Shown one piece after another: positions 16,211 to 25,396 of a DNA stretch of 64,000 nucleotides. The stretch is from Achromobacter sp. HZ34 (GTDB taxonomy: Bacteria > Pseudomonadota > Gammaproteobacteria > Burkholderiales > Burkholderiaceae_B): positions 372,001-436,000 of the forward strand of contig NZ_NJIX01000003.1 in the NCBI RefSeq assembly GCF_002209485.1, given 5' to 3'. Made by a program: the position numbers and the translations under genes. The notes under the pieces were generated by a model. It made no database searches and was not told the DNA's origin. It worked only from the letters and a program-made list of their open reading frames with translations. The stretch's first letter is position 1; each line of letters begins with the position of its first letter.

Positions 16211-17077
16211 CTACACCTTGCCGGTGGGATCGAGACGGTCACGCAGCCAATCGCCCAGCAGGTTCAGGCCCAGCACCGTCAACATGATGGCCAGACCGGG
16301 AAACACGCTGACCCACCACGCGGTCTGCAAATAGGTCCGGCCATCGGCAAGCATACCGCCCCAGCTCGGAATGGTGGGATCCACCCCCAGGCCCAGGAAG
16401 GTCAGGCTGCTTTCCAACAGGATATTGTTGGCCACGTTCAAGGCCATCAGGATGATCAGCGGCCCCAGCAGATTGGGCACGATGTGATGCCGCAGCATCG
16501 CCAGGTCGCGCACGCCGAACGCGCGCGCCGCCTGCACGAATTCACGCTCGCGCAAGGCCAGTACCTGCGCGCGCACCAGCCGCGCATACTGCACCCACTG
16601 CGAGATCACCATGAAGAAGATCACGTTGAACAGCCCACCCCCAAGGATGGAAATGAACGTGATCGCCACCAGGATGAAGGGCAAGGCCAGCTGCACGTCG
16701 GCAAAGCGCATCACGATGACGTCCCACACCCCGCGGTAATAGCCCGACACCAGCCCCATCACCGTGCCCAGCAAGGCGCCGAACAGCACCGAGAAGAATC
16801 CGGCGGTCAGCGAAATCTGCCCACCCACCACCACGCGCGCCAGCACGTCACGGCCCAGCGGATCGGTACCGAATACATGCGCCCAGGACTGGAACGGCGC
16901 GATCAGGCGCGCGCCCAGGTCCATGGCCTCGCCGCCATCGGGAAACAGCCAGCCGGACAGCAGCACCGCCAGCACCATCACGGCGGTCAGCACCACGCCC
17001 AGCACGAACTCCAGGGAACGGAATCGGCGACGGGCGGCGGCACGCCGCGCGGCTTCATTGGGAAGTATCGTCTGCAT
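16211..17077 (-). CDS. Peptide/nickel-type ABC transporter permease, DppC-like
   Basis: This 288-aa inner-membrane permease carries the N-terminal first helix (LEFVLGVVLTAVMVLAVLL) and the DppC/OppC periplasmic segment with FGTDPLGRDVLARVV. The BPD permease signature with EAA loop reads REREFVQAARAFGVRDLAMLRHHIVPN. It would form a heterodimer with the DppB-like product. Start is 6 bp after the stop of the DppB-like gene and the M14 gene follows at once, showing tight operon packing. Confidence 0.9.
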   Translation of the reverse strand: MQTILPNEAARRAAARRRFRSLEFVLGVVLTAVMVLAVLLSGWLFPDGGEAMDLGARLIAPFQSWAHVFGTDPLGRDVLARVVVGGQISLTAGFFSVLFGALLGTVMGLVSGYYRGVWDVIVMRFADVQLALPFILVAITFISILGGGLFNVIFFMVISQWVQYARLVRAQVLALREREFVQAARAFGVRDLAMLRHHIVPNLLGPLIILMALNVANNILLESSLTFLGLGVDPTIPSWGGMLADGRTYLQTAWWVSVFPGLAIMLTVLGLNLLGDWLRDRLDPTGKV

Positions 17078-17083
17078 GGCGCC

Positions 17084-18007
17084 TCAACGCGTACGAATGC
17101 GGGGATCGACGATGCCGTAGGCAGTGTCGACCAACAGATTGACCACGACGATCACCAGCGCCAGCACGGTGACCGCCCCTTGCAACACGGGATAGTCGCG
17201 CGACGCGATGGCGTCGAAGGCCAGCGTCCCCATGCCCGGCCAGTTGAAGACTTTCTCGATCACCACGATGCCGCCGATCAGGCCGCCGAACTGCAGGCCC
17301 ATATAGGTGATGAGCGGAATGGCGCAGTTGCGCAGCGCATGCTTGTACAGCACCACGCGTTCACGCAGGCCCTTGCTGCGCGCCACCATGATGTACTGCG
17401 CCGACAGTGTCTCCAGCATGGTGGTGCGCACCAGCCGCACATTCGTCGCGCTGAGGATGATGGCCATGGTCAGCGCCGGCATCACCAGGCTGATGGGGCC
17501 ATCCCACCCTGAAGGCGGCAACAGCGGAAAGGTGATGGACAACAGCAGCACCAGCATCAAGGCCAGCCAGAAGTTGGGAAAGGACAAGCCCACCAGCGAC
17601 AGGATGCGGATCGCCTGGTCGCTGGCCTTGCCCTTGTTGACGGCGGCGCGGATCCCCAGCGGCACGGATATCAGGATGGACAGCGCCAGCGAGACGAAAG
17701 CCAGCATCAGCGTGGCCGGCAAGGCATCGCCGATGAGCCGCGCCACCGACGTGCCGCCGGCGAAGCTGCGGCCGAAATCCCCCTGCAGCAGTCCGCCCAT
17801 ATAGGACAGGTACTGCACGGCGAATGGGCGGTCCAGCCCCAGCCCGGCGCGAATGTTCTGCAGATCCTGTTCAGTGATGCTGCCGGCACCCTGGCTCAGC
17901 ATCACCGCCGGGTCGCCGGTCAGGCGCACCGCGTAGGAAACCAGCAGCGTCACCGCAAGCACCACGAAGATGGCTTGCAGCACGCGTTTGACGATAAAAC
18001 CAGTCAT
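17084..18007 (-). CDS. Peptide/nickel-type ABC transporter permease, DppB-like
   Basis: The 307-aa product starts IVKRVLQAIFVVLAVTLLVS and shows the DppB features: a periplasmic region with LGLDRPFAVQYLSYMGGLLQGDFGRSF, and the EAA loop YIMVARSKGLRERVVLYKHALRN. Six hydrophobic segments are visible. I use ATG at 18007; a longer frame begins with TTG at 18037 but adds no recognisable sequence. It is the partner of the DppC-like permease just downstream. Confidence 0.9.
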   Translation of the reverse strand: MTGFIVKRVLQAIFVVLAVTLLVSYAVRLTGDPAVMLSQGAGSITEQDLQNIRAGLGLDRPFAVQYLSYMGGLLQGDFGRSFAGGTSVARLIGDALPATLMLAFVSLALSILISVPLGIRAAVNKGKASDQAIRILSLVGLSFPNFWLALMLVLLLSITFPLLPPSGWDGPISLVMPALTMAIILSATNVRLVRTTMLETLSAQYIMVARSKGLRERVVLYKHALRNCAIPLITYMGLQFGGLIGGIVVIEKVFNWPGMGTLAFDAIASRDYPVLQGAVTVLALVIVVVNLLVDTAYGIVDPRIRTR

Positions 18008-18082
18008 AAGACTTTTCTTGGCAAGCCCCGGCGGCAAGCCGGGGCCCTGTTCAAAAGATCGACGCCGCGGCGTTCCCGGCCT

Positions 18083-19615
18083 TTATTCGACGCTGGCGTT
18101 GACGAAGCGGAAGCGGATATCCCCAGGGATCTCCGCGCCCTTGACGCGATTGTTCACCCCGACGACGGTATCCAGCGCGTACATCGGCAGGTCCAGGGAC
18201 TGGTCCGCCACATACGCCGCCACCGCGCGCAAGGTCTTCTGCCGTTCATTGACGTCATAGGTATTGCGCTGCGACTCCAGCATCGCATCCAGCTTGGCGT
18301 CCTTGTCGTAGGGATTCCACTTCTCGCCGGAGTGGTACATCAGATACGCGGTGTTGTCGTAGTCATACGTCCAGCCGCCCCACTGGTTCTGCCACATCGC
18401 GCCGGTCTTGCCCTGCGGGATGATGTCGTTGATCAGCACCGGCGTCTCGTACGGCTTGATGGTGACCTTCACGCCCACCGCCTGCATGTAGGCGGCCATG
18501 GCCTGCGCCACTTCACGGAACTGGGAATCGCTGCCGCGCACATCCAGCTGGATGGTTTCGCCGGGCTTGACACCCGCCGCCGCCAGCAGCTTCTTCGCCT
18601 CGGCCGGATTGAAGGGCAGCGGCTTGAGCGCCGGGTCGTAGCCGAAGGACAGATCGCCCTGGAAGCTGGCGATAGGCTTGGCCTTGCCCATCAGCAACTG
18701 CTTGATGATGGCGTCGCGGTCCACGGCCATGGTCAAGGCGCGGCGCACCTCGCGCTTGGCGGTGATGCCATGCACGGTATCGAAGCGCACCACGATGGTG
18801 ACCGGACCACTGGTGCTGACGATATGCGCGTTGGACGACTTGTCGATGGTGGCGACCAGGTTCAAGGGAATGACGGTGGCGATATCCACTCGTCCTGCCT
18901 GCAGCTCCGCCACCTGCGTCGCGGGTTCGGCGATGAAGCGATACACCAGCTGGTCCAGCTTGGGCTTGCCGCCCCAGTAGTCATCGTTGCGCGCCAGCGT
19001 CAGGCTGACCTTGGGCTTGTAGTCGACGAACTTGAACGGGCCGGTGCCGACGGGATGTTCGTTGAAGTAGGCATCCCCTTTCTCCTGGATGTACTTCGGC
19101 GGCACGATCATGCCGCCATAGCCGGCCAGCTTGGTCAGTATCACGGGATCGGGGCGCTTCATGATGAAGTCGACCGTGTGCGCATCGACCACTTCCACCT
19201 TGTCGATGGACGTGTAGTTGGAGCGCTGCGGACCCTTCGCGCCTTCCTGGCTCAGCAGCCGATCGAAGGTGAACTTGACGGCATTGGCGTCGAAGGGCTC
19301 GCCGTCGTGGAACTTGACGCCTTCGCGCAGCTTGAAGCGGATGCGCGCGTTGTTGTCCAGGAATTCCCAACTGGTCGCCAGCGCCGGCTGCAGCTTCATG
19401 TCCGCGCCGCGCATGGTCAGGCCGTCATAGATGTTGCTGCCGACCGATCCCCACCAGGTCACGAACGTGTCGATCGGGTCCCAGCTGCCGGCATCCTGCG
19501 TGATGGCCACCGTCATGGTGCCGGCCGCGTGCGCGCCGGACAAAGGCAACAATGCCCCGGCGCCCAGCGCCAGCGCCACGCTCATCGCGGCCGCGGTTTT
19601 TTTCAGGGTAAACAT
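18083..19615 (-). CDS. ABC transporter substrate-binding protein, family 5 (DppA/OppA-like)
   Basis: The protein has a signal peptide (MFTLKKTAAAMSVALALG..., cleavage after SGAHA). The family-5 pattern follows: IYDGLTMRGADMKLQPALATSWEF, LREGVKFHDGEPFDANAVKFTFDR, GTGPFKFVDY. Length of 510 aa is normal. TGGAGG lies seven bases before the ATG at 19615. It catches substrate in the periplasm and hands it to the two permeases. Peptides are the most common ligand of this family, but opines, nickel chelates and sugars are also known, so the ligand is open. Confidence 0.92.
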   Translation of the reverse strand: MFTLKKTAAAMSVALALGAGALLPLSGAHAAGTMTVAITQDAGSWDPIDTFVTWWGSVGSNIYDGLTMRGADMKLQPALATSWEFLDNNARIRFKLREGVKFHDGEPFDANAVKFTFDRLLSQEGAKGPQRSNYTSIDKVEVVDAHTVDFIMKRPDPVILTKLAGYGGMIVPPKYIQEKGDAYFNEHPVGTGPFKFVDYKPKVSLTLARNDDYWGGKPKLDQLVYRFIAEPATQVAELQAGRVDIATVIPLNLVATIDKSSNAHIVSTSGPVTIVVRFDTVHGITAKREVRRALTMAVDRDAIIKQLLMGKAKPIASFQGDLSFGYDPALKPLPFNPAEAKKLLAAAGVKPGETIQLDVRGSDSQFREVAQAMAAYMQAVGVKVTIKPYETPVLINDIIPQGKTGAMWQNQWGGWTYDYDNTAYLMYHSGEKWNPYDKDAKLDAMLESQRNTYDVNERQKTLRAVAAYVADQSLDLPMYALDTVVGVNNRVKGAEIPGDIRFRFVNASVE

Positions 19616-19741
19616 GATTGCCTCCAGGTGCAGAATCGATAAGGGAACAAGGTCAGGGTGCCTTTCGCGGTGGAAATGGCAATGGCAAAACGGGCAATCA
19701 ACTGCGAAATAACGGACGATCAAGGGACAACCTGTGAACCA

Positions 19742-21664
19742 TCAACGGGCCACCAGATGCCCCGGTTCGACTTCATCCAGCAGCAGAAGCGCCGGCTCAT
19801 CGCCGACGCGCCGCACCGGGCTGGGGATCTCCCCGGACACCAGGCTGGTATCGATATGGCGGCCAGGCTCGGCCACCGGCACTGCCGCCAACAGCTTGCG
19901 CGTATAGGCATGGCGCGGCGCCTCGAAGATGCGGCGCCGGCTGCCAAGCTCGACGATCTGCCCCAGGTACATCACCGCCACCCGATGGCTGACCCGCTCC
20001 ACCACCGCCATGTCGTGTGTGATGAACAGATAGGACAGGCCGTGTTCTTTCTGCAGGTCCATCAGCAGATTCAGGATCTGCGCCTGAATGGACACGTCCA
20101 GGGCCGACACCGATTCGTCGGCGATGATCAGCCGCGGCTTGCTGGCCAGGGCGCGCGCGATGCACACGCGCTGGCGCTGGCCGCCGGAAAACTCGTGCGG
20201 ATAACGCGAGGCATGCCCGGGTTCCAGGCCTACGTGCTCCAGCAACTCGGCGACGCGCCGCTGGATGGCGGCCTGCCCGTCCAGCAGCCCGTGCGTGACG
20301 ACAGGCTCGGCGATGCTGAAACCCACGGTCTTGCGCGGATCCAGCGACGCGTATGGATCCTGGAAGATGTACTGGATTTCCTGGCGCAGCCGCTGGCTGC
20401 CCGCGCGGTCCATCGAGAAGATATCGCGCCCATCGAAGCGCACCTCGCCTGACGTCGGCGCCACCAGCTGCTGCAGGGTCTTGCCGATGGTCGACTTGCC
20501 GCTGCCCGACTCGCCCACCAGGGCCAAGGTCTCACCGGGATAGAGATCGAAGCTGACGCCTTCCACCGCGTGCACGCGATGCGTGGCCCGGCCCAGGAAG
20601 TTGCGCTTGACGTCGAAGCGCGTGGTCAGGCCGCGCACGCTGAGCAAGGGCTGGCGATAGTCCGCCGTATCCTGGTCATAGGCGGCGCCCACCTGGCGCA
20701 GTGTGTCGCCGTCCAGCAGCGTCTGCTGCGTACGGCGCGGCAGGTCGGTGCCGGTCATGCTGCCCAGGCGCGGCACGGCCGCCAGCAGGGCCTGGGTATA
20801 GGCGTGCCGGGGCGCCTCGAAAATCTGCTTGACCGTGCCCTGCTCCACCTTCTTGCCGCGCAGCATGACGACCACCTCGTCGGCCATTTCCGCCACCACG
20901 CCCATATCGTGCGTGATGAACACCACCGCGGTGCCCAGGTCGCGCTGCAGCTCGCGAATGATGTTGAGGATCTGCGCCTGGATGGTGACGTCCAGCGCGG
21001 TAGTGGGCTCGTCGGCGATCAGCAGGCGCGGCTGGCAGGACAGGGCCATGGCGATCATGACGCGCTGGCGCATGCCGCCGGACAGCTGGTGCGGATACCG
21101 GTCCAGCATCTGCTCCGCATCCGGCAGGCGCACTTTCTCCAGCAGGGCCCGCGCGGCCTGGCGCGCAGCCGCCGGCGCCAGCCGCTGATGCAGCACGATG
21201 GCTTCCTGGATCTGGTCGCCCACCGTGTAGACGGGATTCAGCGACGTCATCGGCTCCTGGAAGATCATGGCGATGTCGTTGCCGCGCAAGGCACGCATCC
21301 GGTCTTCGGAAACCTGGGTCAGGTCCAGCGCCTGGCCTTCCTTGTCGCGCAACACGATGCTGCCGGCGCTGACGCGCCCGCCCGTATAGCGGGTGAGGCC
21401 CATGATGGCCAGGGAAGTGACGGACTTGCCCGAGCCCGATTCGCCCACGATGGCCAGGGTCTGGCCAGGACGTACGTCGAAGTCGAGGCCGTCGACGGCA
21501 CGCACGGGACCGGAGTCGGAGGCAAAGTCCACGGTGACCCCTCGCAACGACAGCAGGATATCGGCGGAAGGCGGGGCGGTGTTGCTGGTAGACAAGGAAG
21601 GAATTTGCAAATGTGATTCTGGGTGAATCGGGTGATTCTCGATGGTGCCGCCCCACGGGCACAT
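19742..21664 (-). CDS. Fused dual ABC ATPase (DppD-DppF type)
   Basis: One 640-aa chain holds two ATPase modules. The first has Walker [10 protein letters not shown], signature [12 protein letters not shown] and Walker [13 protein letters not shown]. The second has [24 protein letters not shown] and [12 protein letters not shown], where Ser stands in the place of the usual Pro after DE. It powers the DppB/C-like permeases in the inner membrane. The start is an ATG 12 bp after the LysR stop, so the regulator gene and the transporter genes may share a transcript. The N-terminal 35 residues are non-conserved, so the true start may be slightly later. Confidence 0.92.
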   Translation of the reverse strand: MCPWGGTIENHPIHPESHLQIPSLSTSNTAPPSADILLSLRGVTVDFASDSGPVRAVDGLDFDVRPGQTLAIVGESGSGKSVTSLAIMGLTRYTGGRVSAGSIVLRDKEGQALDLTQVSEDRMRALRGNDIAMIFQEPMTSLNPVYTVGDQIQEAIVLHQRLAPAAARQAARALLEKVRLPDAEQMLDRYPHQLSGGMRQRVMIAMALSCQPRLLIADEPTTALDVTIQAQILNIIRELQRDLGTAVVFITHDMGVVAEMADEVVVMLRGKKVEQGTVKQIFEAPRHAYTQALLAAVPRLGSMTGTDLPRRTQQTLLDGDTLRQVGAAYDQDTADYRQPLLSVRGLTTRFDVKRNFLGRATHRVHAVEGVSFDLYPGETLALVGESGSGKSTIGKTLQQLVAPTSGEVRFDGRDIFSMDRAGSQRLRQEIQYIFQDPYASLDPRKTVGFSIAEPVVTHGLLDGQAAIQRRVAELLEHVGLEPGHASRYPHEFSGGQRQRVCIARALASKPRLIIADESVSALDVSIQAQILNLLMDLQKEHGLSYLFITHDMAVVERVSHRVAVMYLGQIVELGSRRRIFEAPRHAYTRKLLAAVPVAEPGRHIDTSLVSGEIPSPVRRVGDEPALLLLDEVEPGHLVAR

Positions 21665-21676
21665 CCGTACAAACCC

Positions 21677-22549
21677 TTATATCCACACCTCGTCCACGCA
21701 CGCCAGGAAAGCCCGCACCAGCCGCGTGCTGGGCGTATTGGCGGGCCGCAGCACATAGCTGCTGAATTCAATCACGGGCTCGAACGCGATTGCCTTCGTA
21801 CCAGGCGTCTTCATGCTGCGGCTGACGATGGGATTGACGATACCCACCCCCAGTCCCAGCCCCACCATGCGGCAGATGGTGGTCGCGTAAGGCGTTTCTA
21901 TCGTCAGCTCCCGGTCGTCCGACTCGAAGGCCGCATCGGTGGCCAGCCGCGTGGAACTGCCATGCGGCAGGGAAATGAAGCGCTCGCCCGCCAGGTCCCT
22001 GGCCTTGATCAGCCGCTTACGCGCCAGGCGGTGGTCGCTGGGCACGACGCAGACGCCGCGCTCCTTGCGCAACAGGGCGCTCTCGATGCCAGGGATGTCT
22101 GAGAGAAAGGAAACCAGCCCCACGTCGCAGTACCGCATGGCCGTCCACTGTGCGACGGCCGACGACCCGCTGGTATGGATCACCACCGGCACCTTGGGAT
22201 AGCGTTCGGTGAACAGGCGTATGGCCTCGGGGATGATGCTCATGGCGATCGACGTCACCGCCCCCACCCGCAAGCTGCCCGTGCCGGACTGGCGTATGGA
22301 GCGGGCCGACTCGGACAGGCTGTCCAGCCCGACGAAGGCCCGTTCGACTTCACGCAGCAAAGCCTCTGCTTCGATGGTGGGAAAAATGCGTCCGGCAACG
22401 CGCTCGAACAGGGCGAAGCCGACTTCCTTTTCCAGCTGTGAAATCACACGGGTGACGTTGGGCTGCGAGGTGTGCAACTGACTCGCCGCCAGCGTCATCG
22501 AGCGCGTCAGCATGACGGCGCGGAAGGTTTCTATCTGCTTGAAATTCAT
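21677..22549 (-). CDS. LysR-type transcriptional regulator
   Basis: The 290-aa product begins with a winged helix-turn-helix (MNFKQIETFRAVMLTRSMTL, then HTSQPNVTRVISQLEKEVGFALFERVAGR) and continues with a substrate-sensing domain (GSLRVGAVTSIAMSIIPEAI). I chose the ATG at 22549; a TTG at 22591 would add 14 residues. The gene points away from the lyase gene and into the ABC operon, the classic position for a LysR protein that controls a divergent target and senses a compound handled by the neighbouring genes. Confidence 0.92.
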   Translation of the reverse strand: MNFKQIETFRAVMLTRSMTLAASQLHTSQPNVTRVISQLEKEVGFALFERVAGRIFPTIEAEALLREVERAFVGLDSLSESARSIRQSGTGSLRVGAVTSIAMSIIPEAIRLFTERYPKVPVVIHTSGSSAVAQWTAMRYCDVGLVSFLSDIPGIESALLRKERGVCVVPSDHRLARKRLIKARDLAGERFISLPHGSSTRLATDAAFESDDRELTIETPYATTICRMVGLGLGVGIVNPIVSRSMKTPGTKAIAFEPVIEFSSYVLRPANTPSTRLVRAFLACVDEVWI

Positions 22550-22679
22550 GCCGCGCCGCTGCGGAAACGCTTGCTTCCGCGCCCATATCAAGAATGTATC
22601 GATGCGCCAAGATAACTGATTTGACGTTACAGGGGGGCATTTTCATACTGGTCCGCAGACGTTTCAACGGAGCAGGAAA

Positions 22680-24188
22680 ATGGAATCCAAGGTCAGTCGA
22701 CGCCTCAAAGAGGCCCTCGCACCCGAAGTACGCGAGTACATCTACACGCCGCGCCTCATGCGCGAATTTCACGCCAACTTCGGCTACCTGACGAGCATCA
22801 ACCAGGCGCATCTGCTGATGCTGCATGGCGCCGGCCTGATGGACACGGCCACCGCCGCCGCCCTGGCCCGCGCGCTGTTGCGGATGGAAGAAGAAGGGCC
22901 GGACGCGGTCGAACTGGACGCCGCCCGCGAAGAGGCCTACTTCAACTACGAAGCGCGTCTGATGGAGATCGCCGGCCGCGACGCGGGCGGCCGCCTGCAC
23001 ATGGCGCGCAGCCGCAACGACATGGGCGCCACGGTCGACCGCATGAAGGCGCGCGCCAAGATCCTGGACCTGATCGACGCCATGGCCGCCGTGCACGACG
23101 CCGCCCTGACGCGAGCCCGTGAACATGCCGATGTGGTCATGCCGGGCTACACGCATCTGCAGCCGGCCCAGCCCATCACCTACGGCTACTACCTGACGGC
23201 AGTGGCCGAGACCATACTCCGCGACATCGACCGCCTGAACCTGGGCCTGCGCCGCCTGGATGCCTGCCCCCTGGGCGCGGGCGCCCTGGCCGGCACGGCC
23301 TTCCCCATCGATCGCGGCATCACCGCCGGCTGGCTGGGTTTCGCCGCGCCCGTGCCCAACGCCCTGGATGCGGTGGGCTCGCGCGACTTTGCCCTGGAGA
23401 TCCTGTCGTCGATCACCATTGCCGCCGTCACGTGGAGCCGGGTCGCGCAGGACTATTACGTCTGGTCGACGCCGGAGTTCGGCTTGATCGAATTTCCCGA
23501 CAGCGTGGCCAGCACGTCCAGCATCATGCCGCAGAAGAAGAACCCGGCCGTGCTCGAGCATCTCAAGGGCAAGGCAGGACACATGCTCGGCCTGTTGACG
23601 GCATCCATGGCCACCATCAAGGGCACCAACTTCACCCACACGGGCGACGGCAGCCGCGAAAGCATGCGCAGTTTCTACGAGGCCGCGGACGAGTCCACGC
23701 GTTGTCTGGCGCTGTTGCGCCTCATCGTCGATCGCGCCCAGCCGCGCCCGCAAACCATGCTGGCGCAGGCGCGCGGCAACTTCTCCACGGCCACCGACCT
23801 GGCCGACGCACTGGTGCGCGAGGCTGGCATGTCCTTCCGCGACGCTCACCATGTCGTCGGCGCGGTGGTGCGCAGCGCGCTGGACCAGGGCATTACCGCC
23901 GACCGGATCGACACCGCCCTGATCGACGCCGCCTGCCACGAAGAACTGGGCCGGCCGGCGGGCCTGAGCGCTGCTACCGTCGCGGACTGCCTGGATCCGC
24001 GGCGCAATGTCGCCTCGCGCAAGATCCTCGGTGGACCGGCACACGAACGCGTCATTGAAAGCATCGAGCGGCAGGCGCGGATGCGCGCTCACCTGCTGGA
24101 CGAAACGCAGACCTGCCGGCGCCGCATCGCCGACGCCGCCGCGACGCTCACGCAACAGACCCGTGAGTTGGCGGCGGCGGGGCAGTGA
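22680..24188 (+). CDS. Argininosuccinate lyase-like enzyme (fumarase/aspartase superfamily)
   Basis: This 502-aa enzyme carries the superfamily signature SSIMPQKKNP (residues about 280-289, with the catalytic Ser loop). It also has HMARSRNDMGATVDRMKARA and GYTHLQPAQPITYGYYL, the usual first and second conserved regions. Such enzymes cleave C-N bonds and release fumarate. After the signature, however, the region that in ArgH binds the arginine part reads NFTHTGDGSRESMRSFYEAADE, unlike ordinary ArgH. Together with the neighbouring transporters this suggests a catabolic lyase for an N-succinyl-type amino compound (as in EDDS lyase) and not arginine biosynthesis. This is inference. It is divergent from the LysR gene. 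Confidence 0.75.
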   Translation: MESKVSRRLKEALAPEVREYIYTPRLMREFHANFGYLTSINQAHLLMLHGAGLMDTATAAALARALLRMEEEGPDAVELDAAREEAYFNYEARLMEIAGRDAGGRLHMARSRNDMGATVDRMKARAKILDLIDAMAAVHDAALTRAREHADVVMPGYTHLQPAQPITYGYYLTAVAETILRDIDRLNLGLRRLDACPLGAGALAGTAFPIDRGITAGWLGFAAPVPNALDAVGSRDFALEILSSITIAAVTWSRVAQDYYVWSTPEFGLIEFPDSVASTSSIMPQKKNPAVLEHLKGKAGHMLGLLTASMATIKGTNFTHTGDGSRESMRSFYEAADESTRCLALLRLIVDRAQPRPQTMLAQARGNFSTATDLADALVREAGMSFRDAHHVVGAVVRSALDQGITADRIDTALIDAACHEELGRPAGLSAATVADCLDPRRNVASRKILGGPAHERVIESIERQARMRAHLLDETQTCRRRIADAAATLTQQTRELAAAGQ

Positions 24189-24206
24189 CTCCGCCGGCGG
24201 CGCTGA

Positions 24207-24278
24207 GCACTGCAAGCACTGAAGGTACTGAAGGTACTGCGGGCACTGCGGGCACTGCGAGCACTGCGGGCGTTGAAG
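24207..24278. repeat. Imperfect 9-bp tandem array between genes
   Basis: About eight units of the form CACTGCGGG, CACTGAAGG or TACTGAAGG lie between the lyase stop and the Bug-protein gene. The array does not continue the coding frame of either gene in a meaningful way. It is short and could be a slippage product; it could also form weak hairpins in the spacer between two cotranscribed genes. Confidence 0.75.
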
Positions 24279-24336
24279 GCCCGGCAAGAAGCATCGAGCA
24301 CTGAACGAAGCACAAGATTCCAAGGGGAAAACCACC

Positions 24337-25302
24337 ATGAACATTCTGCGTCGACTCATCCTGGGCGCCGCGCTGGCGCTCCCGCTCGCGACTCACGCGG
24401 CGGAGTCCTATCCCAGCAAACCCATCCGCCTAATCGTCCCCTTCGCGCCAGGAGGCAGCGTCAACCTGATGGGCCGGCTCCTGGCCGACAACCTGTCGCA
24501 GCGCCTGGGCCAGCAGGTGATCGTGGAAAACCGCGCCGGCGCCGGCGGCCTGATCGGCGCCGAACTGGTGGCCAACGCGGCCCCGGACGGCTACACCTTG
24601 CTACTGGCCACGATGGGAGCGCAGTCCATCCTGCCTTACCTGTCCAAGCAGTTGCGCTTCGATCCCAAGACCGCCTTCACGCCCATCGGCGAATTCGCCA
24701 GCCTGCCCAATGTCCTGGTCACGTCACCCGACCTGCCGGTGAACAACCTGGCCGACCTCACCGCCTATGCCAAGGCCCACCCTGGCGAGTTGAGCATGGC
24801 ATCCGCGGGGATAGGCTCGGTCAACCAGATGGTGGGCGAATTATTCATGCTCAAGACCGGCACCCGGTTCACGCACGTCCCGTACAAAGGGGTCGGTCCC
24901 GCCATGGTCGATCTGATGGGCGGACGCGTGCAAATCCTCTTCGCCAACGTGCCCGGTGTCGCGGCCCAAGTGAAGGAAGGCAAGCTCAAGGGCCTGGGCA
25001 TCGCGGGCGACAAGCGCAGCGCCATGCTGCCCGACGTCCCCACGATGAAGGAAGCCGGCGCTTGCGACTGCGTGGTGGAATCCTGGTACGGTCTCATGGG
25101 ACCGGCCGGCATGCCCGCCGACCTGGTGGACCGCCTGTCCCGCGAGCTGCGCGACGTGGTCGCCACGCCAGCCATGCAGCACATGCTGGCCGAGCAAGGC
25201 GCCGAAGCCATACAGGGCACGCCCGCGCAATTCTCGGCCCTCATCGACGCGGAGTCCAAGCGCTGGTCGGAACTGATCAAGGAAGCCAGGCTGGCTGAAT
25301 AG
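24337..25302 (+). CDS. Tripartite tricarboxylate transporter substrate-binding protein (Bug family)
   Basis: The 321-aa protein has a signal peptide (MNILRRLILGAALALPLATHAA) and the Bug pattern: YPSKPIRLIVPFAPGGSVN, then VIVENRAGAGGLIGAELVA, GYTLLLATMG, and a late VESWYGLMGPAGMPADLV. Bug proteins bind carboxylates or amino acids in the periplasm. The membrane subunits (TctA, TctB) are not in the window, as is common for the many orphan Bug proteins of Bordetella. It follows the lyase gene on the same strand and is probably linked to it in function. A terminator follows at 25344. Confidence 0.92.
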   Translation: MNILRRLILGAALALPLATHAAESYPSKPIRLIVPFAPGGSVNLMGRLLADNLSQRLGQQVIVENRAGAGGLIGAELVANAAPDGYTLLLATMGAQSILPYLSKQLRFDPKTAFTPIGEFASLPNVLVTSPDLPVNNLADLTAYAKAHPGELSMASAGIGSVNQMVGELFMLKTGTRFTHVPYKGVGPAMVDLMGGRVQILFANVPGVAAQVKEGKLKGLGIAGDKRSAMLPDVPTMKEAGACDCVVESWYGLMGPAGMPADLVDRLSRELRDVVATPAMQHMLAEQGAEAIQGTPAQFSALIDAESKRWSELIKEARLAE

Positions 25303-25343
25303 GAGCAAGCGCTGCGACTGCATTGCAGCTGCGCCAAGAAATA

Positions 25344-25373
25344 AGCCCCGGGCATTCGCCCCGGGGCTTTTCT
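25344..25373 (+). terminator. Rho-independent terminator after the Bug gene
   Basis: AGCCCCGGG and CCCGGGGCT-like arms pair around a short ATTCG loop, followed by TTTTC. It ends the rightward lyase-Bug transcript. The converging SpoVR gene stops at 25397. Confidence 0.85.
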
Positions 25374-25396
25374 GACTGCGTGGCACGACAGCCGCC

